The translations under genes and the position numbers were made by a program. The notes below the pieces were generated by a model. It was not told the DNA's origin and did no database searches. It worked only from the letters and a program-made list of their open reading frames with translations. A DNA stretch of 64,000 nucleotides from Tribonema minus (Eukaryota; Sar; Xanthophyceae; Tribonematales; Tribonemataceae), in NCBI GenBank assembly GCA_017506865.1, contig JAFCMP010000516.1, positions 372,001 to 436,000 of the forward strand. Direction: 5' to 3'. Position 1 is the first letter of the stretch, and the number at the start of each line of letters is the position of its first letter. Of the stretch, positions 34,101 through 44,420 are shown piece after piece.

Positions 34101-37100
34101 ACTTGAAGGCATGCAACTCTGAAAGTACGCACCTCGCGTACACCTTGAGTACACTTTGGGTACACCTTGAACACACCACTTTGGCTGCAACACGCTCGCA
34201 CAGAATTGGCAAACAGTACTGCCAAACACACACTTGCTGCTGTGTGTACTCTCAACCGTTGTGATACCGCTAGCCTTGTGACCTGCCCATGGATGTCTAA
34301 TGCTGTGGGCAATGCGCATGTAGGTGTACGCCTGGGATGCATTGTCGGTACGCATGGGGCTCGCCCTGTTGATCATCACCACCACCGCTTTACGACTACA
34401 GTGGGGTTCGAGTTAACATCATTTTAGGGTCAGGTCACCCTGGCCCCCAGCCCTCGCGTTCTTTGGAGGTGTCAGGCAGATGCCATCTCTGTCGCGCTGA
34501 TCAACGTGCATCCCTCCAATGCCAGCAAGGACAATGTCGGCGTAGAGTTTGTTGTTTGCGAGGCAACCAACCTGACCCTACCTTAAACCCCCAGCTAACC
34601 CTAACCTCGCTCACCGACGACAAACATGTTCATTGCTGTATTCCGCACTCGCCATACCCCTCATTTGCGAACGGATGACGTCGTCAACTTTGTATGTTCA
34701 ACCGCATGCAGTTCAATGGTGCCATCAAGGGCGGTGTTGGCACAGAGCGGTAGGGGTTAAAGTTGACCCAACCGCAGCCCTTTACACCACGCCTTCAGAA
34801 CAACTGATGACATGTTTCACGCGTTGCCATCTTCAACGCTGTGATTTCAGGTTAAACCAATTCCTGACCGTACCTTCTACCCTAACCTACCCTACCCTCA
34901 TTCACAAATGACAGTATGTTCGTTGCTGTGTGTTTCCAACTTGCGGTACCCCTCATTCACAAACTTCAACTCTGTATTATCAACTCTGTCTCTTCAACTT
35001 TGTACCTACTCCGGCGCGCAGATCAACGATGCTCAACATCGCTGTCTTCAACGATGTGTTTGATTTGAGTTTGTAGGTAGTAGAAAGTTAGCAGGACTTG
35101 AAGTTGACCCACCTCCTTTTGGAGACACCGATGATAACTTTAACTTTGCTATTTTCAACTTTGCATCTTCAACTGCATGCAGATCAACGACGCCATCAAG
35201 GGCGATGTCGGCACGGAGTTTGTAGGCGCGCGCATGGCCCTCAAGACGGAGGTCAACACGGAGCTCACCAAGATCACGTCCTCCGCCACGGCCGCATACG
35301 ACGGTGTCAACGCTGGTGGCATTGTCATGTGAGCACACGCCTAGATATCTACGTATGAGTAGTTCTTTGCTACAACGATGCGCCTGTGATGCCGGCGGCA
35401 TTGTCACGTGAGCACACGCCTACGCATCTACTCAGGATGCCTTCAATGTCAGTGGCATTGTCATAAGCGCACACGCCTAGGCATCTGCAAGGTTTTATGC
35501 TACAGCATAGTTACGGTGGCGTCAACGCCTGCGGCATTGTCATGCGACATCCAACGACGCCAAGCTCCCGGGCGGCAGCCCCGCAGCTCTCAGCGACTAC
35601 AACGTCGCAGCACACATACTGGCCTTACAGACACTGCCTTCACCTTCATCTCCCATCGCGTCACCATAAACACTTAATGGATGAGTCTCATTCGCTGCTG
35701 CCTCACCCGCTGCGCTGCTGCCAAACAGCGCCAAGGTCCCCGGCGACAAGCCAGCAGCCCTCAGCGACTACAGCCATAGTATATGCGCATTTGCCTTGCA
35801 CACACCGCCTTCGCCTCGACCGCTTGCCATCACGCCAACAGCACCGAACACTCACAGGAAGACCCATACTTAGGGTGAGGAGTCGAGTCTTACTTTGTTG
35901 CTGCCTCATGCGCCACCACTGCGCTGCGGTGTCAAACAGCGCAAAGCTGCCAGGCGACAAGCCCGCAGCGCTCAGCGACTACAACGCGGGCCTCTCGTAC
36001 GGCGGCACGGGCTGGTTCACGGCCCTCACAACCTCCAACAAGATGGCCACGTACAACGTCAGCGCGAGCTACGCGCCCGCCGCCAACCTCACGACTGCGG
36101 TGCTCGCGTCTACCACGCCCGAGAGCGGCGCGCAGACGGTTACTGTGGGGTTGAAGTACCAGTGCAACCCCGCGACGGTGCTGCGCGCCAAGATGACCAG
36201 CGAGGGCATGGTGCACGCCGCCATGCAGAACAAGTGAGTGCAGGATACTTGAAGTACTTGAACTTCAACTTTTTGGGTCACATCTTGCGATTGATTGGTC
36301 ATATATCTAGAAGCATCAGGCCCAAATGACCAGCGAGGGCATGGTGCACGCCGCCATGCAGAATAAGTGAGTGTACTTTGAATTATGATACCTGGGCTTC
36401 ATTGTTTTGGGTTACCATCTCTTCGATCATTTGGTCATGCCGAGAGCGGCGCGCGGTGCGTCACCGTCAGTTGAAGTACCAGTGCAACCCCGCGACGGTG
36501 CTGCGCGCTAAGATGACCAGCGAGGGCATGGTGCACGCCGCCATGCAGAACAAGTGAGTGCAGGATACCTGAAGTACTTGAACTTCAACTTTTTGGGTCA
36601 CATCTTGCGATTGATTGGTCATATATCTAGAAGCATCAGGCCCAAATGACCAGCGAGGGCATGGCGCACGCCGCCATGCAGAACAAGAGAGTGTACTTTG
36701 TAGTATGATACCCGGACTTCATTGTTTGGGTCGATACTGTCAATTGGTTCGTCATATACAAGAATCATGCCAAGAATCACCAGCGATGGCATGGCGCACG
36801 CCGCCACGCAGAGAAGGTGCTCATTGACAAAAACTTCAACTTCATGGGTCATCTCTCCAGCTTTTTTCTGCAAGGCACCACTGTTGGTTGCTTGGGTCCT
36901 GTGGTCGGTGCCATATTTTCCAAGTACCAACGGTACTCTACTATGTGCTTGCATGTCCTCAAGATGATAATGTGCGAACGAAGCCCCCAAGCTCACGCTG
37001 AACACGTTTTCCTGTGCTACCTTATTGTGTGATGCTCAGTTTGACACATGCTTTCCTGCGCTACCTACCTACCCCATTGTGGCGATGCTCAGGTGCTGCG

Positions 37101-37183
37101 AAGGCGTCAGCGTCGGCGTCGCCACAGAGATGAACACCAAGGACATGCAGCCCAAGTTTGGCTTCAACTGCACGCTGGGATAG
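31146..37183 (+). CDS. VDAC: Mitochondrial outer-membrane porin (VDAC), seven exons, 306 aa
   Basis: VDAC forms the beta-barrel metabolite channel of the mitochondrial outer membrane. Exons are 31146..31148, 31491..31533, 32258..32505, 33716..33811, 35183..35328, 35940..36233 and 37093..37183; all phases close and the total is 921 nt. Exon 1 contributes only the ATG, directly followed by GTGAGT. The start then reads MSPPPFYKDLTKAVSDLLTD, the N-terminal helix and DLL segment of the family. GVAEGLKLTAK, AAYDGVNAGGIV, SDYNAGLSYG and KYQCNPATVLRAKM fall at the usual places, ending KFGFNCTLG. The small exon 4 (AHSNGRQERKYRAGL) is the least certain, although it preserves phase. Exons 3, 5 and 6 are surrounded by junction copies. 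Confidence 0.93.
32440..32960 (+). repeat. Donor-side ladder of VDAC exon 3
   Basis: The exon end tggcgggggtggcggagggg..aagctcactgccaag with its donor is followed by a near-identical copy at about 32567-32625 (donor-like AAG|GTGAAT). Weaker copies lie near 32768-32815 and 32927-32950. The first two are each followed by the palindrome acttcaagtacttgaagt (32517-32534 and about 32627-32643). Confidence 0.88.
33480..33660 (+). repeat. Three-copy 55-65-bp tandem repeat in VDAC intron 3
   Basis: Units contain gtaagtgct..gtgtggcaatctgagaag with small changes, at about 33497, 33565 and 33613. They carry a GTAAGT word but no exon sequence. Confidence 0.8.
34471..35060 (+). repeat. Acceptor-side decoys of VDAC exon 5
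   Basis: Diverged copies of the exon 5 start (catgcag|atcaacgacgcc..aagggcgatgtcggcacgg) occur near 34497-34552, 34701-34755 and 35014-35045. Similarity falls with distance and stops or gaps interrupt the frame. The real exon begins at 35183. Confidence 0.75.
35311..35560 (+). repeat. Donor-side ladder of VDAC exon 5
   Basis: The exon end ggtggcattgtcat|gtgagcacacgcct has three downstream copies near 35395, 35452 and 35530 at about 60-75-bp spacing. The first decoy keeps GTGAGC; later ones have ATAAGC or ATGCGAC. Confidence 0.85.
35540..35945 (+). repeat. Acceptor-side decoys of VDAC exon 6
   Basis: Two copies of the exon 6 start (cagcgcaaagctgccaggcg..gcgctcagcgactacaac) lie at about 35548-35604 and 35717-35775. 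The second retains aacag|cgccaaggtccccggcg and could pass as an exon start. The real acceptor AG ends at 35939. Confidence 0.87.
36119..36825 (+). repeat. Five-copy donor ladder of VDAC exon 6 with a 320-bp higher-order unit
   Basis: atgaccagcgagggcatggt..gccgccatgcagaacaa occurs near 36192, 36327, 36512, 36647 and (diverged) 36777. Sites 2 and 3 keep a GTGAGT donor; site 4 reads aagagagtg. The block 36119-36398 is repeated at 36440-36718 with an offset of 320 and very few substitutions, so it was duplicated recently as a unit. Confidence 0.93.
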
Positions 37184-38182
37184 ACACACTGCACCATCGC
37201 CGCCCCACACGCGTGCTTTATCTGCGGCACAACGACAACTCCGAAGACAACCTTTAAACGCGGCGGTCGCGTGTACAGGCGCTTTTTGCTGGCGCACAAA
37301 AGCCCGGGGGGGTCGCCTCTGGTGCCCCTGGCCTAGAGAGGGGGGTCGGATTAGCCGAGAGGGTAGGTAGCAGGAGCCTATACGCTATGAGGTGCGGGGG
37401 GTGACAGAGCACAGTAGCGCTGAGCAAACGGGAGAAGGGGGGGGGTTGTCGCATTGAGCTGCAGGATGTTGAGCGCTGCTGCAGTGTCGCGCTGAGCAAT
37501 GGCGCGCTCGCGAGGCCCCATGCCAGTAGTGGGCGATGGCAGGGCGAAATGCTGGCCGGCGGCATTTCCATGAAGCTGGGGCGCATGCGTAACCTTTGTT
37601 TTTTGTGCAAATAGTTCGTGAGTGCGCATGTGCGTGTCCCCTCTGTGCTGCTGCTTGCACACTGCAGTTGAATCTGATCAGTTGGGGGAGCGAAGTGGTG
37701 CTGCGTTGGCTTGCCTGAAGAGAGTTGGTGTGGTTCGCAGCGTCTGCAATTGCGATGCCTGTAAATGCGTATGTGCTTCTGATGATCAGAGTCACTGGAG
37801 CAGTGGATTGCTGGGCATTGAGCATACAATCATGTGCATCCTGGCCTCTCACACAGAGGTCAAATAACTTTGAAACAAGTGGCCTTGCCGAGGAAATTTG
37901 TGCATGACCTGATGATGCCTTGCACAATGGTGCAAGTGTAATGTTGACATGTGCAAACACAGGCTGACATGCCTGTAAAACACAGTAGGTATGGTGGGGC
38001 CGTTGATGAATTTTCCGTTGCGCAGCTGGCGTGTTCGGCATGTGCGACGAAGTGAGCATGCATGGGAAGGTAGTGCAAAGCTCACTCATTGCTGCAGATG
38101 CACTGCACCTGATCTAGGCACAAGGCTTCATGGGACGCGATGAAGTACCGCCACAAGCATAGACGACGACTGTAGCACACGT
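37184..38182. other. Downstream flank of VDAC without a recognised gene
   Basis: Minus-strand frames at 37254-38089 are open but Ser/Thr/Cys-rich and lack motifs. A gggggggggt-type G run lies near 37438. The region probably contains the VDAC 3' UTR and spacer. Confidence 0.4.
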
Positions 38183-38352
38183 ACTTTTTATTAATTCTCG
38201 CTCAGGGCGCGAAAAAGCCCAGATGATTGGCATCTAGCTGTACGGAATCTACATGTCGTAAGACAGTCTGAAAGTGTCGTAACGACAACCACTCAAACGC
38301 CGCCGCCGCCAAATGGCATCTCGGGATCCTCCCCTACGTCCTCCTCCATGTG
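38183..38352 (-). repeat. LINE 3'-tail copy, 170 bp
   Basis: Almost identical to 21836-21997, including ctttttattaattctcgctc, cccagatgattggcatctag and the segment ccaaatggcatctcggg that lies close to the LINE stop codon. It is a 5'-truncated copy with an intact 3' end. Confidence 0.93.
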
Positions 38353-38672
38353 CATACGTACTTCAGCATGGTCTACCTGTTCATACAGTTCATACAGATG
38401 TAATCACGGATCATCCGCCAACCACGTCAGGTTTGACACTTTGACACAGGGGGCCTGTCATGCAAATAAAGTCTGCCGCCGCCGTGCACGTGCACATTAA
38501 TGCCGCAAACAACGCGCGCTCACCGACATACAAGGCATCATACTGGCACACGCAAATCGCACAATCAAAGCACAGAAGACTCAGAGCGCGCACACATGCA
38601 ATAATCATCACCCTCCATCGCGCTCCATTACACCCACACCTGCCTACCTACAGTACGTGATCTAGCGCAACC

Positions 38673-41600
38673 TCAAGTGCCGCCCTTGCTGCCGAGCAGC
38701 GCCGTGACGCCGCTGAGCCACGCGCGCGTATTCGCCGCCTCCTCCCGCTCTCTCCGCGCGCGCAACTCATCGCGCTCCGCAGAACTGAACTGCAGCACAA
38801 CGCCCATCGCGCGCTCCATGTTCGCGCGCGCTATCGCATCGTCCGTGCCGAGGTACTTCAGCAGCAGGTTACGCAGGTACGGCAGCTTGCTCTCGTCGAC
38901 TGCGCCGCCGCCGCCGCTGCTGCTGCCGGCGGCGGAGGCGGCGAAGCTGTTGCTGCGGCGCGGCGCGGCGCCGTCGGCGGCGCTGCTGGGGGATGGTGCT
39001 CCGCCCCCCTGCAGTGCTGCCATGGCCTTGCGCCTGTACAGCCTGTACTCTTCCTTGAGTGCGCTGTACTTGGCCTCCAGGGCTGCGTGGGCGATGGCGG
39101 CGGGGTCCATGGTGGTGCCTGTGGCGGGGGGGCGGGGGGGGGGGGGGTTCAGGGGGTTAAGGGGGGGAGGGGGTAGCAGCGCAGTGCTGCTTTACGCAGG
39201 GATATTGATGTGCGGTGTGAGTGAGCACGGGAATCGTGTACACGCGCTGCAAGATTGCTACAATGACAGACGCGCTTTGGCGCTACTTACAGAGTTGAAT
39301 CGATGCACGCACGAGTCGAGTGAATGAGTCGAGCGCATGGCAGCCGAAGCAGCGCTCACAGATGGCAGCTCACGTCATGGTGTTGCAACTTTGGAGTCAT
39401 GCTTGGTGACACTCGATCATTCACCCTGGCGCTGACCCCTATCCCAGTCTAACCAGTGACAGACAACAGCAAGCTACTTGCTGGCAGTGCCAGCACCACT
39501 GCTGCTATTTGAGCACCTTCAATTCCATTTCTCATCGCCGCTGCTGTGAGCACCTTTAATAGCGTGTTTTACACGGCGCAGGCTGCTCCTCGTTGCAGAT
39601 CTTCAAAAATCTCGCTGCCAAGTCTGGATCAAATGTGTCAACCTACAACTCTGGGTCAACCAGTGCATGAGTTGATGATGGGAGCTGCGCCCGTCACTGC
39701 CAGCCAATGCCAGGTAACTGCATGTGGCACAGTGCCAGTAACGGTGACTGAATACATATATACTGTAGCCTTCCCTTGAGCTTCCGTGCGCGCGGCTCAC
39801 GTTCTGACCTGGCATGCGAAGCATTGCTCGACATATGCACCACCACAGCAGCAGCTGCTGTTTTCAAATCTCAACCATTCCAAGAAGCTCATGTACTGCA
39901 TGGGCTCCAGAGCGCACCGCCTCCAGGCCTACCTATCTGCCATCAAAGCTTTCCAGCAATACTCAGAATCAATGCACCACACCTCCTGCTGACCCATCAT
40001 TGCCCCACATCATCCTTGACGCCATGCTACATGGCAATGATTACGTCACCCCCTGTGGCCCGTAATACCACAGCATAGGCCAAGCCTATGGTCTGACTGT
40101 TCCAGATTCTATGCATTGCACAGCAGTACTCTTTTAGAAAACATAATATAATAGCATATGCAACCGCCCGGGACCTACGCTTCGTGCTGCCGCCGCCACT
40201 GTAAGAGTGTCAATGCACCGCCGCCAGCACCTCGTTCTTACCACTGTCCAGCCGACATTTGCCAAATGACATTGCCCTGAAGCGTCATACTAACATGGCA
40301 CTGAAGACTACTTGTACTACATAAGTGGCACTGCGCATGCCATCTCCTGGGGCCTACCATTGGCACTGCCGCTGCCGCCGTTAGAGTGTCTGTGCACCAC
40401 TGCCAGCATCGCAAGCTTACCATTGTCCAGCCGACATCTACCACACGGTGTTACCCTGAATCATCATACTTGTACTGCACGTAGCACTGCGCATGCGATT
40501 GCCTGGGGCCTACCGTTAGCGCTGCCGCTGCCGCCGCCGTCGGAGTGTCTATGCGCCGCTGCTAGCATCTCCAGCTTAGCCAGAGCGTCCTCCTTCTCGC
40601 GCGACGCCGCCTCGTAGCGCTGCCGCCACTGCGCCGCGACCTCTGCCTCGCTGCCCGCGCGCCGCAGCCGTTCCGCTTCGCGCACCTGACACGATGTGAG
40701 GCATATATGTACGTCGTGCACATCATTGTTAGGTATGTAGGTACATCAGCAGCGATACGCGCAACGTGCGGCGGTAATGTGCAATTGAGCGCTGCTGCTG
40801 CCGCTGCGCCGCGACTCTGCCTCGCTGCCCGCGTGCCGCTGCCTCTTCGCCTGGCGCACTTGACGTGACAGCATGTATGCAAGGCCATGTGGCGCTTGCT
40901 TTGTTGTTATAGTGCACCATCTTCACAACGAGGCTACAGTGTTTTTCAGCAGCACGCATGTTGATTAGCTCGGCTGCTCAGTTTGCGCTCTACATCGGCG
41001 ACAGTGATGACACGCCGCAACCGCTCTGCAGTGCGCGCGTGATGCCTGCTGCAACGATACATGTCAGGCGCGTCACGCGGGCTGAGCTCTGCGCGCCATA
41101 TGACTGCTTACACTGCGGCAGCGATGTGTCTCCAGTACATGCGGTATCGATCGTCCGGACGCGCGCACGCATGCTTAGAGCGAGATTGATACGCAAATTA
41201 CATACAGGGTTGGCGCCTCCGCGGTGCTGCTTCTGCACTATGACACAGATGCCGAGGATGAGCGCATCACAAGAGAGCGTTTTTGCGCACCGCCGCCGCG
41301 CAGCAGCAGCGTGCGCCGCCGCCGCTGCTGCCGTTGCTGTCGTCTGGCAGCGCTATCGCGGCGCGCTGCGGTCTGCGCCGTCGCAGTTGCAGAGTGCACA
41401 AAAGACGCACAAATCGCATCTGCGGGATGCAGTGCACGGGTGTGGCCATGCTCAGCAGCGATGGGCGCGATGACACACGGCAATGCTCTACGACTGAGCT
41501 CCGCTGCTGCCACTGCGCCGCAGCTTCCGCCGCAACGCCCGCTGCTGATGCGCTGCGGCGCACACAAGCCGCACACCATATTATCACCGTATCATCCTCT

Positions 41601-42725
41601 TTGGGTGTAAAGTACCTGGATGGCCCGCCGCGTCGCATTGCGACCACAACGCGAATCCCGACTCGCACATCGTGTGCATGGCGGACAGAGAGATGCTGCA
41701 ATTGAGCGCTGCTGCCGAGTGCAGCGGGCTCTTGACACAGAGTCCGCGCCACTCTCACACTTCTTATTCCCGCCCACCTGCTTTTCGTATGCAGCGCGCC
41801 ACATCTGATCCTGCTCTGCGAGCTCCGATTGCAAGTTTTGAACTTCCTCCATGAGCTCCTGTATGCGTGCCGCATCAGCTGCGCCGCCGCCAGACCCCCC
41901 TGCTCCCCCCGGCCGCCTGTGCTTCCCGCCCCCTCCTGAGTATGCCATCTGCACCTCTGCGTCCTTTTGCCGGCGCGCCAATTCTGTTTTGACCTGTAGA
42001 AGTCACATTATCGACCGCGAGGCAGAGGCAGGCAGCTCAGCTCAGCATCCATCTGCAAGGTGGTAGCATTTGGCGACGCCTGCTCGAGCTATACCTGTGG
42101 CCAGGCGCCTCAAGCTTCAGTGTGTGGCAGACGAGCGGCGCTTCACAAGTGTCAGGTTTGGTGATGTACAACGTGTGCGGATTTGCAGCACTGCGCAAAG
42201 TTGAAGTTGTGGTGGACGTACCCTGTACTTGCGGAAGTCCTCGCGTATTTGCGACACCCTCGCGTCTGCAGCGGCCTGTATGGCTTCGCATTCTTCTGGA
42301 CTCAAACTGCATGCCGGCACCACCAACGGCTCAGCTCCGGGCCTCCTAGCGAAGGCTTGAACCTCGTCTACCGACTCGAACTTCCTCCAGGCAAGCACAG
42401 TTTCGTCGTCGTCATCATCGTCCTCGTGCTCCAAGAGCAGCCATGTGAAGCCATCGTGGTCGACTCTCCGCAGGACTGCCAGCGGCTCTGCGTCCGTGGG
42501 CTGACTCTGCCGCTGTGCAGCCTGGGTTTGGCTCAGCTCGTCCCGTAATTGACTGATCAGATTCTCCCTTTCCGCTATTTGCCGCTGGTTCTCCTCGATG
42601 CTGCGGCGCGCCAGGGTCAGCAGGCGCTTGTACTTAGCTAACGTGCTCTCCTGAGCATCGCCTGACGCTGCTGCTACTGGTGTTGCTGCACTCGCCGCAG
42701 CGGTGTGAGAATTCGCCTCTGACAT
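38673..42725 (-). CDS. Golgin-like coiled-coil protein with C-terminal GRIP domain, four exons, 445 aa
   Basis: GRIP-domain proteins tether vesicles at the trans-Golgi by binding Arl1. Minus-strand exons are 42725..42222, 41993..41778, 40685..40514 and 39118..38673; phases agree (0, 0, 1) and the total is 1338 nt. Coiled coils include RRSIEENQRQIAERENLISQ, ELMEEVQNLQSELAEQDQMW and WRQRYEAASREKEDALAKLE. The last exon ends with KLPYLRNLLLKYLG and MGVVLQFSSAERDEL, the GRIP pattern with its conserved tyrosine, at roughly residues 370-410. An acidic DDDDDDE run and WLLLEHE segment in exon 1 are unusual. Additional small phase-0 exons between 40686 and 41777 cannot be excluded. The ATG inside the last exon is not a separate gene start. 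Confidence 0.85.
40165..40870 (-). repeat. Junction copies on both sides of golgin exon 3
   Basis: Downstream in transcript orientation, copies of the exon end with its donor (ctgccgccgttagagtgtct..) lie near 40365-40450 and 40190-40265. Upstream, a copy of the acceptor and exon start (gcgcgactctgcctcgctgc..) lies near 40800-40870. The shared gacatttgcca/gacatctacca ends show these are tandem units, not chance low complexity. Confidence 0.82.
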
Positions 42726-42933
42726 ATTGAAGCGTCTGGACCAGCAGCTTTTGCTGCAGCCGGGGTCACTAGCAGCTGTCGACGCTTCACAGCTGGTGTA
42801 TCAATGCACACCCACCCCACCACGCTGCCCCTGGCGCTTTGGATCGAGTGTTGAACTTCCTCTGGAAGGGAAAAGTGAACTTTGTAGTTCAAGTGCGAAG
42901 TGAGGTTTTTCAAAATTAGCCTTCAGGGACATC
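42726..42933. promoter_or_regulatory. Divergent upstream region between golgin and NAA40
   Basis: The start codons are 208 bp apart on opposite strands, so this interval must serve both genes. No individual element was identified. Confidence 0.45.
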
Positions 42934-43650
42934 ATGACGTTCAAGGCGCGAAAGCGAGCGAGGACCGAAAGTGGCGCTGGTTTCAAAACTAGAGCGGTTA
43001 GTGTAGCTCAGCGGCGCGAGCTCGTGAATGCCGCGAATCAAGATCCTCAACCCAGTGAGAAACTGGAAGGCGATGCTCGCCGTGTGATGGCGGATACAGA
43101 GGCACAAGTGGCATTCCACACAGCTAAGGAGCTCTGCAAAGAAACTCAAGAGCTGGTGTTCTCCTTGTTGAAGTCCAACATGGAAGACATGTACATCAGT
43201 GCGGGGTGGGCATGGGACGATGCCGAGAAGCGCAATGAGCTGTTCTCGCCGACCTCTCGCCTCCTCCTCTGCACTAGTACAGCGCAAGGCGATGAAAGTG
43301 GTAAACTTCTGGGCTTCTGCCACTACCGCTTTGAGTTGTACAGTGATTTGAAGCCGTCCAGGCCTGTGCTGTACGTCTATGAACTCCAGCTGGCTGAAGG
43401 TGCGAGGCGCAAGGGACTAGGCAAGCGTCTGATGAGTATAGCTGAAGCAATAGGTGCCGAGAAACGCATGAGCGTAGTTGTGTTGACGGTTTTCAAAACC
43501 AATGTTGCAGCCATCAAGCTTTACGAGGGGGCAGGCTATACGCTAGACCCCAGTGACCCCAGCAAGTGGGATCGCACCGAGTGCTACGCTATCATGAGCA
43601 AGCCTATAGCGGCACCACCGTCAGATTGCGAAGCTAAGCCTGTTGAATAA
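42934..43650 (+). CDS. NAA40: N-alpha-acetyltransferase 40 (NatD), intronless, 238 aa
   Basis: NatD acetylates the N-terminal serine of histones H4 and H2A. The protein has a basic N-terminus, then ELVFSLLKSNMEDMYISAGW (family: N..MY..S.WGW). A GNAT core follows, with GFCHYRFEL, VLYVYELQLAEGARRKGLGK (acetyl-CoA loop RRKGLGKRL at about 158-166), VVLTVFKTNVAAIKLYEGAG and a closing DRTECYAIMSKP that matches the family's YEILS segment. Length is close to human NAA40. It is the only intronless recognised gene here. AATAAA overlaps the stop codon and may help define the 3' end. Confidence 0.93.
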   Translation: MTFKARKRARTESGAGFKTRAVSVAQRRELVNAANQDPQPSEKLEGDARRVMADTEAQVAFHTAKELCKETQELVFSLLKSNMEDMYISAGWAWDDAEKRNELFSPTSRLLLCTSTAQGDESGKLLGFCHYRFELYSDLKPSRPVLYVYELQLAEGARRKGLGKRLMSIAEAIGAEKRMSVVVLTVFKTNVAAIKLYEGAGYTLDPSDPSKWDRTECYAIMSKPIAAPPSDCEAKPVE

Positions 43651-44420
43651 AAATCATAAGGCCGTGTGTGTGTTATTTTCTTTGTAGCTGTGCTGACTCA
43701 TTGCTGCCGTGACAGAGAGCATGCTCTTGCATGAAGGTGCCCATTGCACGCCCTGTTTGATTAAAATCGATGGTCGCATGCTGCACGACTGCAGGCAGAG
43801 CCTCGCCGCCACGTTTCTTGAGGTGCGTGTAAAAGCGGCAAACCCGGCACTTGTTCACGAAAATCAATCATCAATGACATTCGTGTTGCTTGGGGCATGA
43901 AGTTCGAAGTTGGCAAATCGCGATGCTATTCCTAGGCGCGTTAAGCTTGTCCATATCACGCAATGCTGCACTCATCAACAGCACTCATGCCTTCAATGGT
44001 GTGTAAGCCACCATAACAAAATGACCGAGCACAACGCACTTCGAAAAAGAAAAAAGTGTTACTGAATGCGTTTGCTTGTTTGCAGTTGTCTCGCATCGTC
44101 TAATGGCACATGTGCAACGCCCACACTACGTACACTGCCACTGCTTGATGCCTCGAATTTCCAGCGAACGCATCACATTTTGCGTAGAGAAGCAGCAATA
44201 GCATCAACAGCGCCAGGCCAGATGCACTTTGGAAATGAAGGATGCTGCGCGCGAGGGGCACCAGAACAAGGTTGCATAACATACATACAGAGAGAGAACA
44301 CCACCGCGTGTTGCAGACAAACCACACTGCCCATTCACACACTGGCGCGCCGCGGGCTGCGCCGCGCACATAAACCACAACAATAGCTACACGCTTCCTC
44401 TCCTCAAACCCAGCCCCTTT
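43651..44420. other. Convergent spacer between NAA40 and UBE2S
   Basis: Both genes end here, so the interval should hold two 3' UTRs. No coding exon, RNA gene or repeat was recognised. Confidence 0.5.

Noticed and set aside
38673-39110. 145-residue protein starting MDPAAIAHAALEAKY as a separate small GRIP gene
   Set aside because: An acceptor six bases before this ATG (exon start 39118) matches in phase the donor of the upstream coiled-coil exon, so it is the last golgin exon.
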